A stretch of DNA of 64,000 nt from Plotosus lineatus (lineage: Eukaryota; Chordata; Actinopteri; Siluriformes; Plotosidae), in NCBI GenBank assembly GCA_024760905.1, contig CM045750.1, forward strand, positions 14,095,919 through 14,159,918. The letters run 5' to 3'. This document shows positions 24,301 to 37,885 of this stretch, piece by piece. The position numbers were made by a program, and so were the translations under genes. Each line of letters starts with the position of its first letter. Position 1 is the stretch's first letter. Below the pieces are notes generated by a model that worked only from the letters and a program-made list of their open reading frames with translations, was not told the origin of the DNA and did no database searches.

Positions 24301-27300
24301 CACTGACAAAAAAGACAACAAGAAAGGGACAGCTGGAAGGAAACACAGGAAGAAAGGATTGAGAACTGGTACAACCACTTCAAAACTCTTCTTTGAAATC
24401 CCCCTAGGGTCATGGAGGAGGATGAGGAAATTCCTACTGTGTACGAAGAGCTGAACATCAAGGAGTACCCGTTTGAACAGGGGGAATATGAGAAAGCCAG
24501 GAAATATCTTTTGGAAGGAAAGGCTAGTGGGGGAGGATGGAATCCCACCAGAAGTTTTGAAGAGATGCAAGGGGCTGGACAAGATCTAGACTACTGAGAT
24601 GTAACCAAAATGGGTTTAGATAAGGAAGATCTACAGTTGGGCACATACTTGCACTACGCAGACTGATAAAGGAATAAGAAGTCACAACAAATGTGCCATA
24701 ATCACATTCATAGACTTTCGGAGGGCATTTGATACCATCCACAGGGACAAGATGCTGAAGATTTTGAAAGCTTATTGCATCCTAGGGTAGATCGTCTGTG
24801 CCATTGGTTGTATGTACGAGGGCACAATGGCAAAAGTGATAACTCCAGATGGGGACACCAGGCCTTTTGAGATACAAGCAGGAGTCCTGCAAGGGAACAC
24901 CCTGGCACCATACTTGTTCATAATAGTACTGGACTATGCACTCAGAGTGGCCATAGAAGAGAGAGAAGAAGAACTAGGCTTCCAACTGGTGAGGAAAAGG
25001 AGTAGGAGAATTGGGCCTAGGGCAGTGACGGAACTGGACTTTGCTGATGATATAGCACTCATTTCTGAGGTAGCCCAGCAAGCACAGCAGCTACTCTGGA
25101 AACCTCAGTTGCAAGGGTAGGCCTACAGATGAACGCAAGGAAAACAAAGTTCACGGCCTTCAACCAGCAGATGCCAGTATGTTTAAGTCTTCCACTTCCT
25201 CGAGAGTGGATCCGTCTGTGGTCTTCAAAGTATCTGGGGTCTCTTCCCCAAGGCAGCAGCATGGAGAGCCTGTAACAAGCTTGAAAAGATCTGGAAGTCA
25301 GACCTGCCGGGTAAACTCAAAACACGACTCTTTCTTTCAACAGTGGAGTCAGTACTTTTGTATGGCTGTGAGGTGTGGACGGTCACCCCTAAACTGGAAA
25401 ACAGCTGGACGGTCTCTACACAAGGATGTTAAGGTGTGTCCGCAACATAAAGTGGGAGCAACACTGAACAAACAAAGAACCTTATGCTGGTCTTCCAAAA
25501 CTGTCAGACAAAATACAAGCCAGGCATATAAGATTTGCCGGACACTCTCTCAGAAACAGCAAGGAAGTAGTCTCCAACTTGGTGCTATGGTCTCCAGCAT
25601 ATGGGAGGAGGAGGGTTGGAAGACCACCCCTCACATACCTAGATGTGCTGCAAAGATTCGAACTCTGACCTTCCGGAGGATAAAGCGGACGCTCTACCAA
25701 CTGAGCCAAATCCCCGGTCAAGGTCACCCCTTTGTACATGAGGAGGACCTACATTACCAAACTTGAATTCTAGGTAATTTACAGGCGCTCCCCGACTTAT
25801 TCATCCGTTTTTACACACCCCCCCCCAAAAAAGTCAAATTTTGAGTTTAGACATACCTACGTAGTACGCTGACGTAATGACACTGCATTCATTGTTTACA
25901 AACTACAAGTTGAGTGTATATATATCAATCACACACACATACATACATGCATATCTCAGCTATATAGCGTGTTACCCTTGTGTTGAGAGGTCTCTGTGAT
26001 CTTTGTGTTTACACTGTTTTGCGAACTTTTGCAACCCTAAACAAATATGGTTGGTCAGAAGCGCAAGCCTACTAGCATGGGTGCAAGTCACATACACAGA
26101 TGAATTAACTATCTGCTCAGATCGGCACAATCTACCATGTATACTCAGTTAAGCAAAGAGTTGTAAAATGAATGAAAACCTGAATCCACAAATTACAGAA
26201 CAATTCCAGATATTGAATCCTAAGTGTCTATACTTATTTTTATATTAATATTCATTAGGATTTGTACGTATCTCTTGAATAAAGTTTACTTACTTACACA
26301 AAGGAAAGCGTTGCTGGGATTCACATCAGTGCAGGCTGTGTTCTAAACGAGTTCAACAGCACCTTTGTGCACTTGAAAGACCGGAAGTCTGTATAACCCA
26401 CATCAAGTACACACTTTCGCAAGTACACTACTTTCGGTATTGAGCACCTCACATATTGTAAGCGTTGATTGGCTGTTTTAAGCTTCATGTAAAGTAACTC
26501 GGTATAAATAAGTGACTTATTTGAAATTAATGTTGATATTTTACATTTTGTTTTTATTATGTTATGTTTATAGTAATTGATTTAGGGATGTTTTATGAGA
26601 TACTGTAATGTTGTTTATGGATGTATAGTACAGTATGAGCGTCATACGTCACTGTAACAACTTGCGTTTTTAATTGGTTCCAGATGGCCTAACGCAAGTT
26701 GAAAGTGAACGCAAGTCGCGGAGCGTCTGTACTTCTAAAGTTATTGCACTGACAAAGACAGACAGACCCATCGCTACAGCTCCCTCTGCGCTGACCTCCA
26801 GTGACAGCAGTAGCACAATTATGTGACCCAATTACACTCTAAAGTAAATGCACAAAACTGATAGTTTCCATTGTTATTACACCGAGATTGGTTCATTTTT
26901 GTTTGTCACTAGTAACAAATAGAAGTACCACCAATGAAGTCCTACTTTGTAAATTACTTTATAATGGCACGCATGTGGTGGACAAACCTGGCCTGCCCAG
27001 TGTGTGTAGGGGTGGAGGCTGTCCTGGGGTGATGTTTGACGTTTGCTGATGATTTGGGGAGCTCTGAGAACTCACACTTGAAGAAGGAGAGGAGTTTGAG
27101 GTAAAAATAGCAGCTGGGGCAGAGTTGACTGGCTGAGAGGAAGAAATGACTGCTGATTTCACCACCACCTAAATCATCAATTGATAAAGGGACATCATAC
27201 CAACACAAAGAAAGGAGAGAAAAAAAAAAAAAAAACCCCACACACAACACAGTGAACAAATGGCAGATAAATACATCACAGATGGCTTTTGAATGACACC

Positions 27301-30300
27301 TGATAATTTAAGCTGTAGTATAGGTAATCAAAAACCTGTTGTGAGTAACTATAGGTAGCAACACCCTCTTGTGGTGATCCAGCACGTGATCCACCCTCTT
27401 GAATGGTCTATAAAACAAGAATCAAACAGCACATTTATGAAACTCCTGCAAAGCATGCTGCCCTCCCAAGCCAGACCGCAGTATCTGCAATTTTAGCCAA
27501 ATTGGCCTTTTATGTTTTTCTGACTAAGTGCAATCAGCTCCACCTAGTGGGCTCAATTTTCTCAGTTTCATGATTTTGCAGATACTGCGGTCTGGCTTGG
27601 GAGGGCAGCTTGACATTTCAATTAAAACTGAAATAGACCATCATTACTTTAAAGCAGTACTTCTTGCTGTGATTATTCAGACTGCTTTGTTGATTTTATT
27701 ACAACCAAGTAGGAGCCACATCTTCCACCTGTTTAAATCAGCTGATCTTTATTTTCAATAAAATTGCTGGTGCAGCACCTGCTTGGTTGGAATGAAAACC
27801 TTTATTCACAACCAGAGTGTGTGGATGAGATTAAATACACCTGTGCTATGGATAGCCCAAAAGTGTATTTAAAACAAAATAAGAGATGCTCAATGGTATG
27901 ATATGAGGGTTAAAATGCACAATAGGATGATGCAAATAAGATTCTGTGAAAGTTAAATTAGTTTGACTGGTTGAGGAGCAGTTGAGGATTGCAAGCAAGT
28001 ATAATGAACAACAACAGAGTGAACATAACGTGTATGCTCAAGTGACTTTTTTAACAGAGGTTCAGTAGATGGTAAAACATGGCTGCTTACAACTTTTGGT
28101 TCAACTTCCATGAAGGTTAACCACCACCCCGCCGCCAAAAAATAAAATGAATAAATATGCTTAGTTTCATCTCCACTTTTAAGCAGATAAGACTGCCTTT
28201 AATGACAGACTATTAGAAATTGAGAGCAAATCACAGCATCCAGATTGCATCACATGGCTTCCAACATAGCAACTATGGAAAACTCATAAGAAAAAAACCG
28301 CAGTTACTATGATTGATACTCTGACATGTCAAAATTGATTTGTGTATTTACAATACACCGAGATGGTGAAAATTGTACAGTAGGTGCTACAATGTTTCCC
28401 AGAGTCATGAGCACAGTGTTAATTTCACTGACATTCCAACTGTAGGACTATAACGATCCACATGTTTAAGCTCCCCTTTTCTCTGAATGTTCATAACATC
28501 CCCAAATTTGCTATTTTGTGTTTAGCTACTGTCATATTCTCCATTATGACATGGTGTTCCTCTTCAAATTTATACACCAGTTGATTGCTATTGCACATTT
28601 AGCATTTATAATAAATTCTAATATTTGTGTTGCATTCAATGCCTTTCAAGTCAACCATCACAGCTTCAGAATGGAGTAAAATGCCATGTGCTGTATTAAA
28701 TACAGCATTATCACGAGTCAATTTTAATTAAGATTTAAATGAACTAATTAATTATCATCTAAAATCATGCCAATGTGGAGCACCTTTCATAGACGGTCCA
28801 GGCCTTTGTGTAGTCAAGTGTACTGATCATAGTATTGTACATTTAAAAAAGGCTCAGTTTCCTTATTACGAGTATTCAAGTCAGCGAGGTTTCAAATGCA
28901 AGTTTATTTCATGTTCTATTTTATAAGATCAATTAAGGGTGGGATTGTTTCCCCACATTTATCATGTGTGTGAGATGTGCATGTGTATTGTTCTCAATAC
29001 AAAGAAATTGTATTCTAGTTAGTATGCAAAACCTTCAACATTGCTAGCAACTGGAGCAGGTTTTCATCGAAGACATTAATTTAGCACTGTAACCCGTCAA
29101 GAGATTTCCCAATACTTTTAACAATCTGTCCGATTGTGCCAAGAACACCGCCATAACTCTGGGATAGCAATGCCCAATACCAGTGCCAGTGGTAATAGTA
29201 GCCCATAGAAGAAACAGTTATCAGTCACAGCTTCACGTACCAGCACATTTACCCTCCAAATGGTTGCTTGATTTGCACAAAAATAATTAAACAAACAAAC
29301 TATAAATAGATAGAGGGGCTCAAAACTACTACTACAGCCCATGTACACTGAAACATTCACAGCAGGTGACTTGATGTGCAACCTGATACAAAAATGCCAG
29401 TAACTTGTTAACTTGAATTTCTTAACGGGATAAGAGAAATATTCAGAGGGGCAGTGGTGGTCTAGTGGTATAGGGCGCTGGATCGCTGATCCAAAGGTTG
29501 GGGGTTCGAGTCCCGTCCCACTCTCCACAAGGTTGTCACTGTCCCCCCCCAGTGCAGCTAACTGGGTTATCAAAGGCGGGCCATGTCTCTCACTGTCTAT
29601 GGTGAGAGGCATGTAAAAGAACCATTGCTGACTTTCGTAAAAAGTAGGCTGCAAAGTCGTCAGCGTGTTTCTGTCCCTTACTAAAAAGGGTTGTGACGGG
29701 AAGGGCATCCGACGTAAAAACCTCTGCCGAATCAAACATGCGAATCAGATGATTCGCTGTGGCGACTCCCGAGTAAAAGGGAAAAAGCCGAAAGGAAGAC
29801 ATAAGAGAAATATTCAGCCCGCAACTTTCAGTATGCACAAAGTAAAATCAAACATTTGAGGGAGGCAGAGGAGGAGAAAAACACAGGAATCATGAATGTC
29901 TTGTTCATGTTATTAAGATTAAAAAGTTTGCTTCAATTAATATAACCAATAAAAGAAAATCAAGTGACCTAGTAATATTATAATGCACAAATCACTCATT
30001 TGCTGAAATGCTCTAGTATGTACTAAGGAAACACTCCACACAAGCAGAGGGGGAATATGCAAGCTCCACTTGAAAACCCAGGACCTTCTTTCCATGAGGC
30101 CAACGTGCCAAACAATACATTCCCGCACCTCCAAACAATTATGTGAAAAGTCTTAGCCAGAGTATTTGATGTTTTATAAAAGATAAACACCACAAAATGG
30201 TGCATACTGGCTTTACTAACTCTCTGTCCACTACTATTTTATCATGGATCTCTCCCAACCATCACCATCACGAGACAATTATAAAAAGCTCATGTCTTGT

Positions 30301-32225
30301 GTTTTAAGGATGAAGATTAATTTCTACCAATGTTCTTAACACATTTATTTGGACAGCTGTGACCTAATCGTCAGAGATGTGGCTTTTTCATTCATGGCGG
30401 AAGTGCCTTTAAACAAGGCACCAAACCCCCAACTCCTCTCCGGGTACTGCAATATTTAGCAGATGCTGTTGAGTGTGTGCACATGCACACTTTGGATGGG
30501 TTTAAATGCAGAGGTCAAAACTTCCCTCGAGGATTTAATACAGTATAATAACTTGGCTCACTCCTCCACTGCCACACATTTTTCCTGCTGGTTTGAGAAT
30601 CCAACCAGAAACCTTTTGATCCCAAAGTCACTTCTCTAAACCATTAGGTTATGGCTGTCCAATGTGGTTAATTTAAATACACAAGGTTTATAAATTTAAA
30701 AAGCATTGGGTAATTCATTTACTGTTTTAATTTTAAATTTATACATAATTTCAGAAAAAAATGTGACATGAATACTGCAAAATTATGAATAAGTCATTAC
30801 CAGATTCGCACTGGACTCGGAGGTATAAACAGCTGGACACTGAAATCCTGCATCTGCAAGCCAAGAAGGAAGCACAATATTTAACACAATAAAAAAAAAG
30901 TACATGATAAATCAAAGCTAGCAGAGAGCAGTGAGGTATACAATTTATTTTTAACAGAACAGTACACTAACCAGTAGCGGAAAAAACATACTCCGAGTAT
31001 TGTCCTGTAAAAGAAAAATGTGTAGGTGTTCCCGCATTTAAAGTGTAGTTAATCATCTTAATATAGAAAAATGTGTGAGGCCTATAAAAAAAAAAAAAAA
31101 AAAAGACTACCATGGCCTCCAGTGGCGCTCCTCTCATCAGCATCCTCCTCAGAGGATGTAATAGGCTGTTTGCCTGGTGGGGTAGGGCTTGGGCCTCTTG
31201 ACATCCAGTAAGTAGCAGCACTAGGAACCATGGGACTGGCAAGAGATTGTCCCTACACCAAACATATATTGAAAGAAATTCAAAAAGTAGGTCAATCAAG
31301 TTTTTCCTCAAGTCAGTAGTTATTCACACAAGAGTAATACAAACAGAAACTGAAGAGAAAGCATTGTCATCTTCCCCATCCATTTCATAAAAGGAGATGC
31401 CTTCTTCCAAATCCTGGGCTTCCTCTGCTGACTCGGGCACAAAGCCAAACTGGCACTCCTTATTGATAGACGGCATATGACGCCTGCTTCTGCTGAATAT
31501 GAACACACAAAATAGAATACGGAACAATAACAAAGATTTACCATAATAATGCCTGCATTTAATATACAGTATTCAATGTAATAAGTGCCCCCCCCCCAGT
31601 GTTTTTGATCTTGCGTCTAATAACCGTCCATGTGTGCTGGTAGCAAAATGATAAACTTATGCCCCCATGTCACTAGAGCGCGGAATGCAATAATTGTAGT
31701 GGAAAGGCGCAGAACATAGTCTACGGAGGAGCATCGGCATTTTTACATGGAAAAATGGGTCAAAATCCTACGGAAAATTGTACATTAGGAACACTTTCGG
31801 AATGTTCACAGCATGTGTGGAACAGACACGGAAAGACCATGGTACAATTTAGGAATACATACGGAAAAGTGCAAGGATTAACTACGGAACAAGTACAAAT
31901 AGCCATGGATGGCAGAAGGAAGATTTTCAGATAATTCACGGAACGTTCACGGAACATTTGAGGAATAGCTACGACACTACTTCATTTTAGAAGGAAGAGC
32001 TTCAGAATGATTACGGGAACATGCGGAATGAAAGCGGAACATTTGCATTCAACATGGAATAAGTGAGGAATACCCAGCGTAACCATGTTTCAATACGGAA
32101 AAAATCAGCAAAGATCAAAGGATTTGCTCCTGATTCCGCATATAAATTCACGGATTCGACCAAGGAATCTCATTCTGCAAATATGTTCCTATTATTTGCA
32201 CCTTCAATACAGCATTCCTAACTAC

Positions 32226-32257
<32 letters not shown>

Positions 32258-35200
32258 GAAGTCGTCAAAACCACAGTGATTATAACTTCAAAACTTTATT
32301 ACATGAACAGAAAACAGAAAAAATTGAAATCAAAACACAAAAGTCTCACGGTTCACTGGTGGAGTTTGTGTCCTCCAAGTCATCACAACACTGTCTGAAC
32401 ACACTGGAAATGTTGAACAGGCTGGGCTCACTTTCACTTGTGTTGAGGGGAATGATGTGTGTGGCATCTTCTGCAATCTGGAGGTTGACAGCTGCAATGT
32501 CCTGTGCCCCCTCTGACGTTGATGACAGTGGGCGTGGAACCGCCGGAGCCAGCTGCAGCAGCAATCTTTGCCTTCAGAGAGACAACGTTCCTCCACTGTA
32601 CCTCGACAAGGTGAGACATAGGAAGCTGAAGCTGTCGTATATCCACTGGTCCCTCTGAGACATGTTCATGTCAGCTTGCCCCGACTTCCAACGACTTAGT
32701 TAACCCAGCCTCGTCCGCACACTCTGGAACCACCGCTACAGCTCCTTGGTCTTCCCCATGCGTGAAGCCTGATCAGCCCAGAGCTTGGCCTTGTGCTGCT
32801 TGTCTGTCCAGGATCAGATTTTTTTTTTGTTGTAAAGGTACTCATTCACCTGGATGAACTCTACCATGACCTGCTCCTTATCGGCGGTGAGCTTGATATA
32901 TACTCGTGCCTTCTTGTTTGGGTCAGCGGCGATATCGGAAGCGATATCCAACTCCGCGTCGACCTCGGCTTCTTGAGAAGGCTCTTCCACTGGGGTTTCC
33001 GACGTTGGAGACCATGGTGTCTTGGTGGTTGTCTTCCTCTTGCCTTTCGACATTGTAGCGTCTCTCGAAATTAATGCCTCTTTGTCTTGTGCGCCTGTAT
33101 TTATAGTCTAAGTGAGTTCCGTGAGTGTTCTGTAAGTCTTCCGTGCTATCCGTAACTATTCTGTGACCGTTCTGCTTTGTTCATTTTAATGTCTACGGAA
33201 GTTTTGCAGTGTTTCTCTATTGTTCCGTATGTATTCTGTGCCTTCCGTGAGTATTCTGTGGGGATCTATAGATGAACACAACTGTTCCACAGCCGCTTTT
33301 GACCATGGGGGGGGGCGCGACACACACGTCAAAGCCTAACGGTATAAAATGAAAGATTGCAAACCGTTTGCGGAAAATGACGTAATATTTATGGAAGAAA
33401 TACGGAACCAAAGGGAACACTCACGGAAAATTTTTCCCGTGAATGTGTTTTTGAACATGTTCAAAAGCAAGTTCATGAAAGGTTTTGGTCTGCCAGAAGT
33501 GGAGGAACACGTACGGAACGACACAGAAGATGAGGGAATAATTGCGGAACGTTTCTGGATGACATTTTTGCTTCCCCAAGTCTGCAGCGCTCCAGTGAAA
33601 TGGGGGTATTACCAATTTTATTCAATCAGTCTCTGTAACCGTAAAATGAGTTCACACGTTATTTCAAGATCCCCTGCCACTGGGGAATGTCTATAATATT
33701 CATCAGTAACAACACATTTGATTGATCCGCAGTGCTTTATAAAACAGAAAATATTTTGTCATTTTCTCTTGGTAAATGTCCAACAACTGATGAAACATTA
33801 GAAACTGCTACAGTGAAACTATGGGATGCTCTGAATGAATGGAGCAATGAGCCGATATGGACCTATCAGAAAGTGATTAGTATTTTTCACCCGATTCTCC
33901 TGCTCACTAACTTCTTTAATTTAAGCATGTTCCTGACCATGTGCTTTTGTTTATGTTCGTGTTGATTGGTTCAACGTGCCATGTGCTAAAGTTGACATTC
34001 GTGTTGATTGGCTCAATTTTACTTCCAGGAAAAGAGTTTAAAGGAACAACACCGGAGGGAAAAGTAAGGGTTCTTTATTTATGCTGTTTGTTTATTTTCA
34101 GCTTTCACATAAGTAGTCTGGTTGATGCCACAAAATGAATAACAAATACCAGTAAAACTCTTATTGTTCTGTTATTATTCATGATTTTCGATCTCGATGG
34201 TAATACAATTGCCGTTCCACTCTGTTGGTAGCATTTTAATAAGTGCCCACCCAGTCCAATTTTTTTAAGTGCCCTGGGCGCTTATCACGCCAAATATGGT
34301 ACATAAAAGTAAGATCCTCTCTTTTTTTTTTTTTTTTTTTTGAGTTCACAACACTGGTCTTGAAGTTCCCTTGTTCCATCATCTTTTTAATATCAGATTC
34401 TATATCAACTCAAAATAGCCATGTAGCAATAGCATGTAGCGGAAAAATCCAAATCTGTTTGGATCATTGTGTGTTCCTACTAGGTCCTGTCTAACAAATG
34501 ATCATCCTCCCCATCACCTAAAGTTGGCAAACAGGAGAGGGGCATAGAAGGGGTGCATAAGAAAGTAGAAACACAGCAAGTAGGAAAAAGTTTGAAATGA
34601 AATACAGTGCAACCTCACCTTACAAAATTAATCTCGTCCAGAGGCGGTTTCGTAACCTGGATTTTTCGTAAGTAGAACCACATTTTACATGTAAAACGCG
34701 TGATTCGTTCCAAGGCCCCCAATACTCCCCTTTAAAAAAAATATAAAAGCATACCTTTTAAGGTACATACTTCATGTTGACCTTGTCTTCTTACCAGAGA
34801 TATAATCTTACAAAAGTTTATGAAGGTCAAAAAATAATCGGAGCTAAAAAATAAAGTTGCAATGAGCATATTCGAAAAACTCATGAAACAAGCTGCTGCT
34901 CAGAGGGGGGGGAGCTGCGTCATCCCTCCTAGCCAATGGGAGGCCAGCGGGGCGGGATGCTGGGAGATAGCCAATGGGAAAGAGCTGCGTCATCCCTCTT
35001 AGCCAATGGGAGGCCAACGGGGCAAGATGTTGGGAGATGGAGTCAATGGGAGAGCATTGTTTGAATTTTTGAGATGGCGCTTTCATAACATGAACTAATT
35101 TCGCATCCAGAGACAAAAAATTTAGGAAAAATGTTTTTCATAACCTGGATTTTTCATTTGTTGGGACTATCGTAAAGTGAGATTCCACTGTATTGGTTGC

Positions 35201-37885
35201 TCAGACCTTCTGTCCATGCTATTATCCAACAATCTCAGAAAATAAAATTTACTGAGCAGGTTATCCTGTGTGTGTTCAGAGATCATTGGCCCCCCAAGAG
35301 ACAAGCCTCAGCAACAGATTTTTATTATTTATATATACACACACAGGGATCCCTCACTTTCCGCAGTTAATTGGGCCCGAGACACCCCCTTGACACCCCA
35401 CCCCCGCAACCACCAAATTCCGTGAAGTAGAATCACCACCACCCATATAATAATGCATAAGATGCAAATAAAATATAAATACATACATACAGACACACGC
35501 ACGCAGATGCAAGTGCATGTACTCACATGGGCATCTGACAAAAATGTAACTAGTTTTGATGGGAAGTTTTGGGTTGTTTTTTTGTGCGTTTGTTTAGGAG
35601 GGGTTTTTCTTCTTTGCATAATTGGCCTTGTTTTGGTGGCATTTTCCTTAATTTTTTCCCCTATTCGTCCTTATTTTTTTTTTAATTCAATGAATATTAT
35701 TTAAAAAAAAAAAAAAAAAAAAAAACCCACAATGCACTGAAGCCACGCACACACACACACACAGACTGAACAACCTTAGTTGCCTCAAAAATTCAGATTG
35801 CTTTGGCCCTTCTTGACATGCCCACCTACAGTGGCCTGACATGTCTCAAGGATGGGAGACAAGCACATCCTAAAGATCCTGCTGTACGGTCAACTGGATG
35901 AAAAACCGAGGTCACAAGGACGCTACGAGGACATCCTCAAGGTAACTCTTAAGTGTGAGATCAACCCGGATCCCAAGGGGATGTTAGACATGGTCGCATA
36001 GCATCAACATCCACCATCACAGCTGCCTATACACCATATACAGCCATCACCACCTCAATCAGCACTTTCACCACCCACTCAATGCATCTGCTTCATCTTA
36101 AAGACATGTGTATCTTATCTGTAGAGCAGCACTTCTCTGTCTAGTGATTACACACAAAAACTGTTGAAAACAAAATTTGCATTCCTAACTTTCATTTATA
36201 TATATTTTTGATATATCGTACTAATCCTCCAACTGAAATTATTGCCTTGCATTCAACCCCTTCAAAGTGAGCACGCACACTCTGACCAGTAGACTGCCAC
36301 ATGTACATTACAGCACATAGTATTCCTGGCAGGCTCCCATCCAAGAACTAACCAGGCCCAACTCTGCTAAGCTTTGGAGATCAGACCAGAGCAGATGTTC
36401 TCAGGGTGGTATGGCCCTAAGCACATTTGCTTTTTTTTTTTTGCTTACAGGAAGCTTGCAAATACATAAAAAGGAATGAGAATGTGTGAAGACAATTTAA
36501 GTGCAGTCATATTGAATGAGTGTTCTTGAATTTAATATAGATTAAACAGGAGGGAAATAAATTACACCGGTTAGATCTTTTCATTTACAAGTTCAATTTT
36601 GTTCTCATACCAAAACTTGAAGGCTTTGGAGATTTACTTTTTTTCTAAATTTAGAACATGTCTGTGAACCATGGACAGTGTAGCATGGGATAATAGTTTG
36701 AGGTGGGCTGGAATATATGTTGAATTTCCAAGAAATAGACATGTAAATATTTAGATTACGGCTAATCTGCTTTTGAAAAAAATAGTATGCGTTTTAGTAT
36801 TTCCCCCTAAAAAGTAAAAAAAAAAACACGTGAAAATTGAAGTATGAAAAACAAAATTTAAATTATTTATTTCAAAATTATCTTTTATGACAAAAGGTGG
36901 AAAGTTGTCATTGTATTTGCCAGTTGGCCATATTCCCCTGCAAACGCCTTACTAGCTGACAATACTAGTGCAGGTAAAATGAATGTGGGAGTACTCAGTG
37001 AAGCTGTGAAATCTGGGTATTACATTTAAAAATAAATAAATACATTTACTGTGGCTATACAAGCTTGGCAATGACTTGAGGTAATTGTTACGGTGCGTCT
37101 CCCTAGCAATGAGAATTGTAATAAACAGTTTAATAATGACCAAATGAGTCTCTGGTGAATCTTGGCATGTTACTGGCACTTTTGAAGTAATACTGTAAAA
37201 TTCACCTAAGGGGAAGAAATTGAACAGCAAATGTTTCTCCACACATAGCTAGCCTATGGAATCTGGGGCAGGGACTTGTACTGAGTGACATTATTAAGGG
37301 ATAGCTCACAGCAGTCTTCGCCAATGTTGGGTGCTACTGAAAATGTTTATTCTCACCGTGACCTGAATGAATAACTGTCAAAACCCTGGTAACAGCGTTT
37401 ACTTGGGCTGGAATAGTATGCCACCTCAGGTCCAATAAAATGGTGTCTGTTCATGAAACGTGTTGAGCTTCTGGGCAGAACAGAAAAAGCACAGAAAGAG
37501 TAGGAAAACAAAAAGACACGAATACAAAAATCAGGAATGACATTCAGCTGGTTAGCAGAACTAGCAGCTAATCACACACACGTATATTATATTTACATTT
37601 TTATTAAATAACCGTGTGCTTTCAAAACAAGAGCTTCAGGGAGATTGTCTAACCTGGATGGACCATAGCCACGTGGTGGTCTTGAGAAATGTGGGCGACA
37701 GTGTTCGTAGGCCAAATTTGTTTGGGGTAGTGCAGGGCCATGCATTCCAGAACGCATAGTTGTCAAATTCCCTGAACAAGGTTGTAGACGTGGGGGTAGA
37801 CCAGCCTGAGGGCGGTTGTATGACATGTTCAACTCTTTCCCTCGAGACTTCTTCAGAAATCTGCGCCTCACACACAGCTCTGGGT
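20818..37885 (-). CDS. alg13: ALG13-like exons 13-23: low-complexity C-terminal region
   Basis: Eleven exons encode a region rich in Pro, Ser, Gln and Tyr. Landmarks shared with vertebrate ALG13 are GLPPRLQ in exon 13, [12 protein letters not shown] and [10 protein letters not shown] in exon 14, [11 protein letters not shown] in exon 15, [11 protein letters not shown] in exon 17, [14 protein letters not shown] in exon 18, [15 protein letters not shown] in exon 20, [12 protein letters not shown] in exon 21 and [11 protein letters not shown] in exon 22. Exon 16 is only 33 bases. The long polyproline run of mammalian ALG13 is reduced to four prolines. The last exon ends at TAA 20818-20820. The exon 22 donor is ambiguous between sites near 21531 and 21537; both keep phase. 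Confidence 0.85.

Noticed and set aside
29447..29520. SINE heads as working tRNA genes
   Set aside because: A and B boxes are present but anticodon and acceptor stems do not pair, and all copies share the same SINE body.
33349..33696. 115-residue frame as a gene
   Set aside because: The same segment at 63.2 kb keeps DNA similarity but not the frame, so it is repeat sequence and not a protein under selection.
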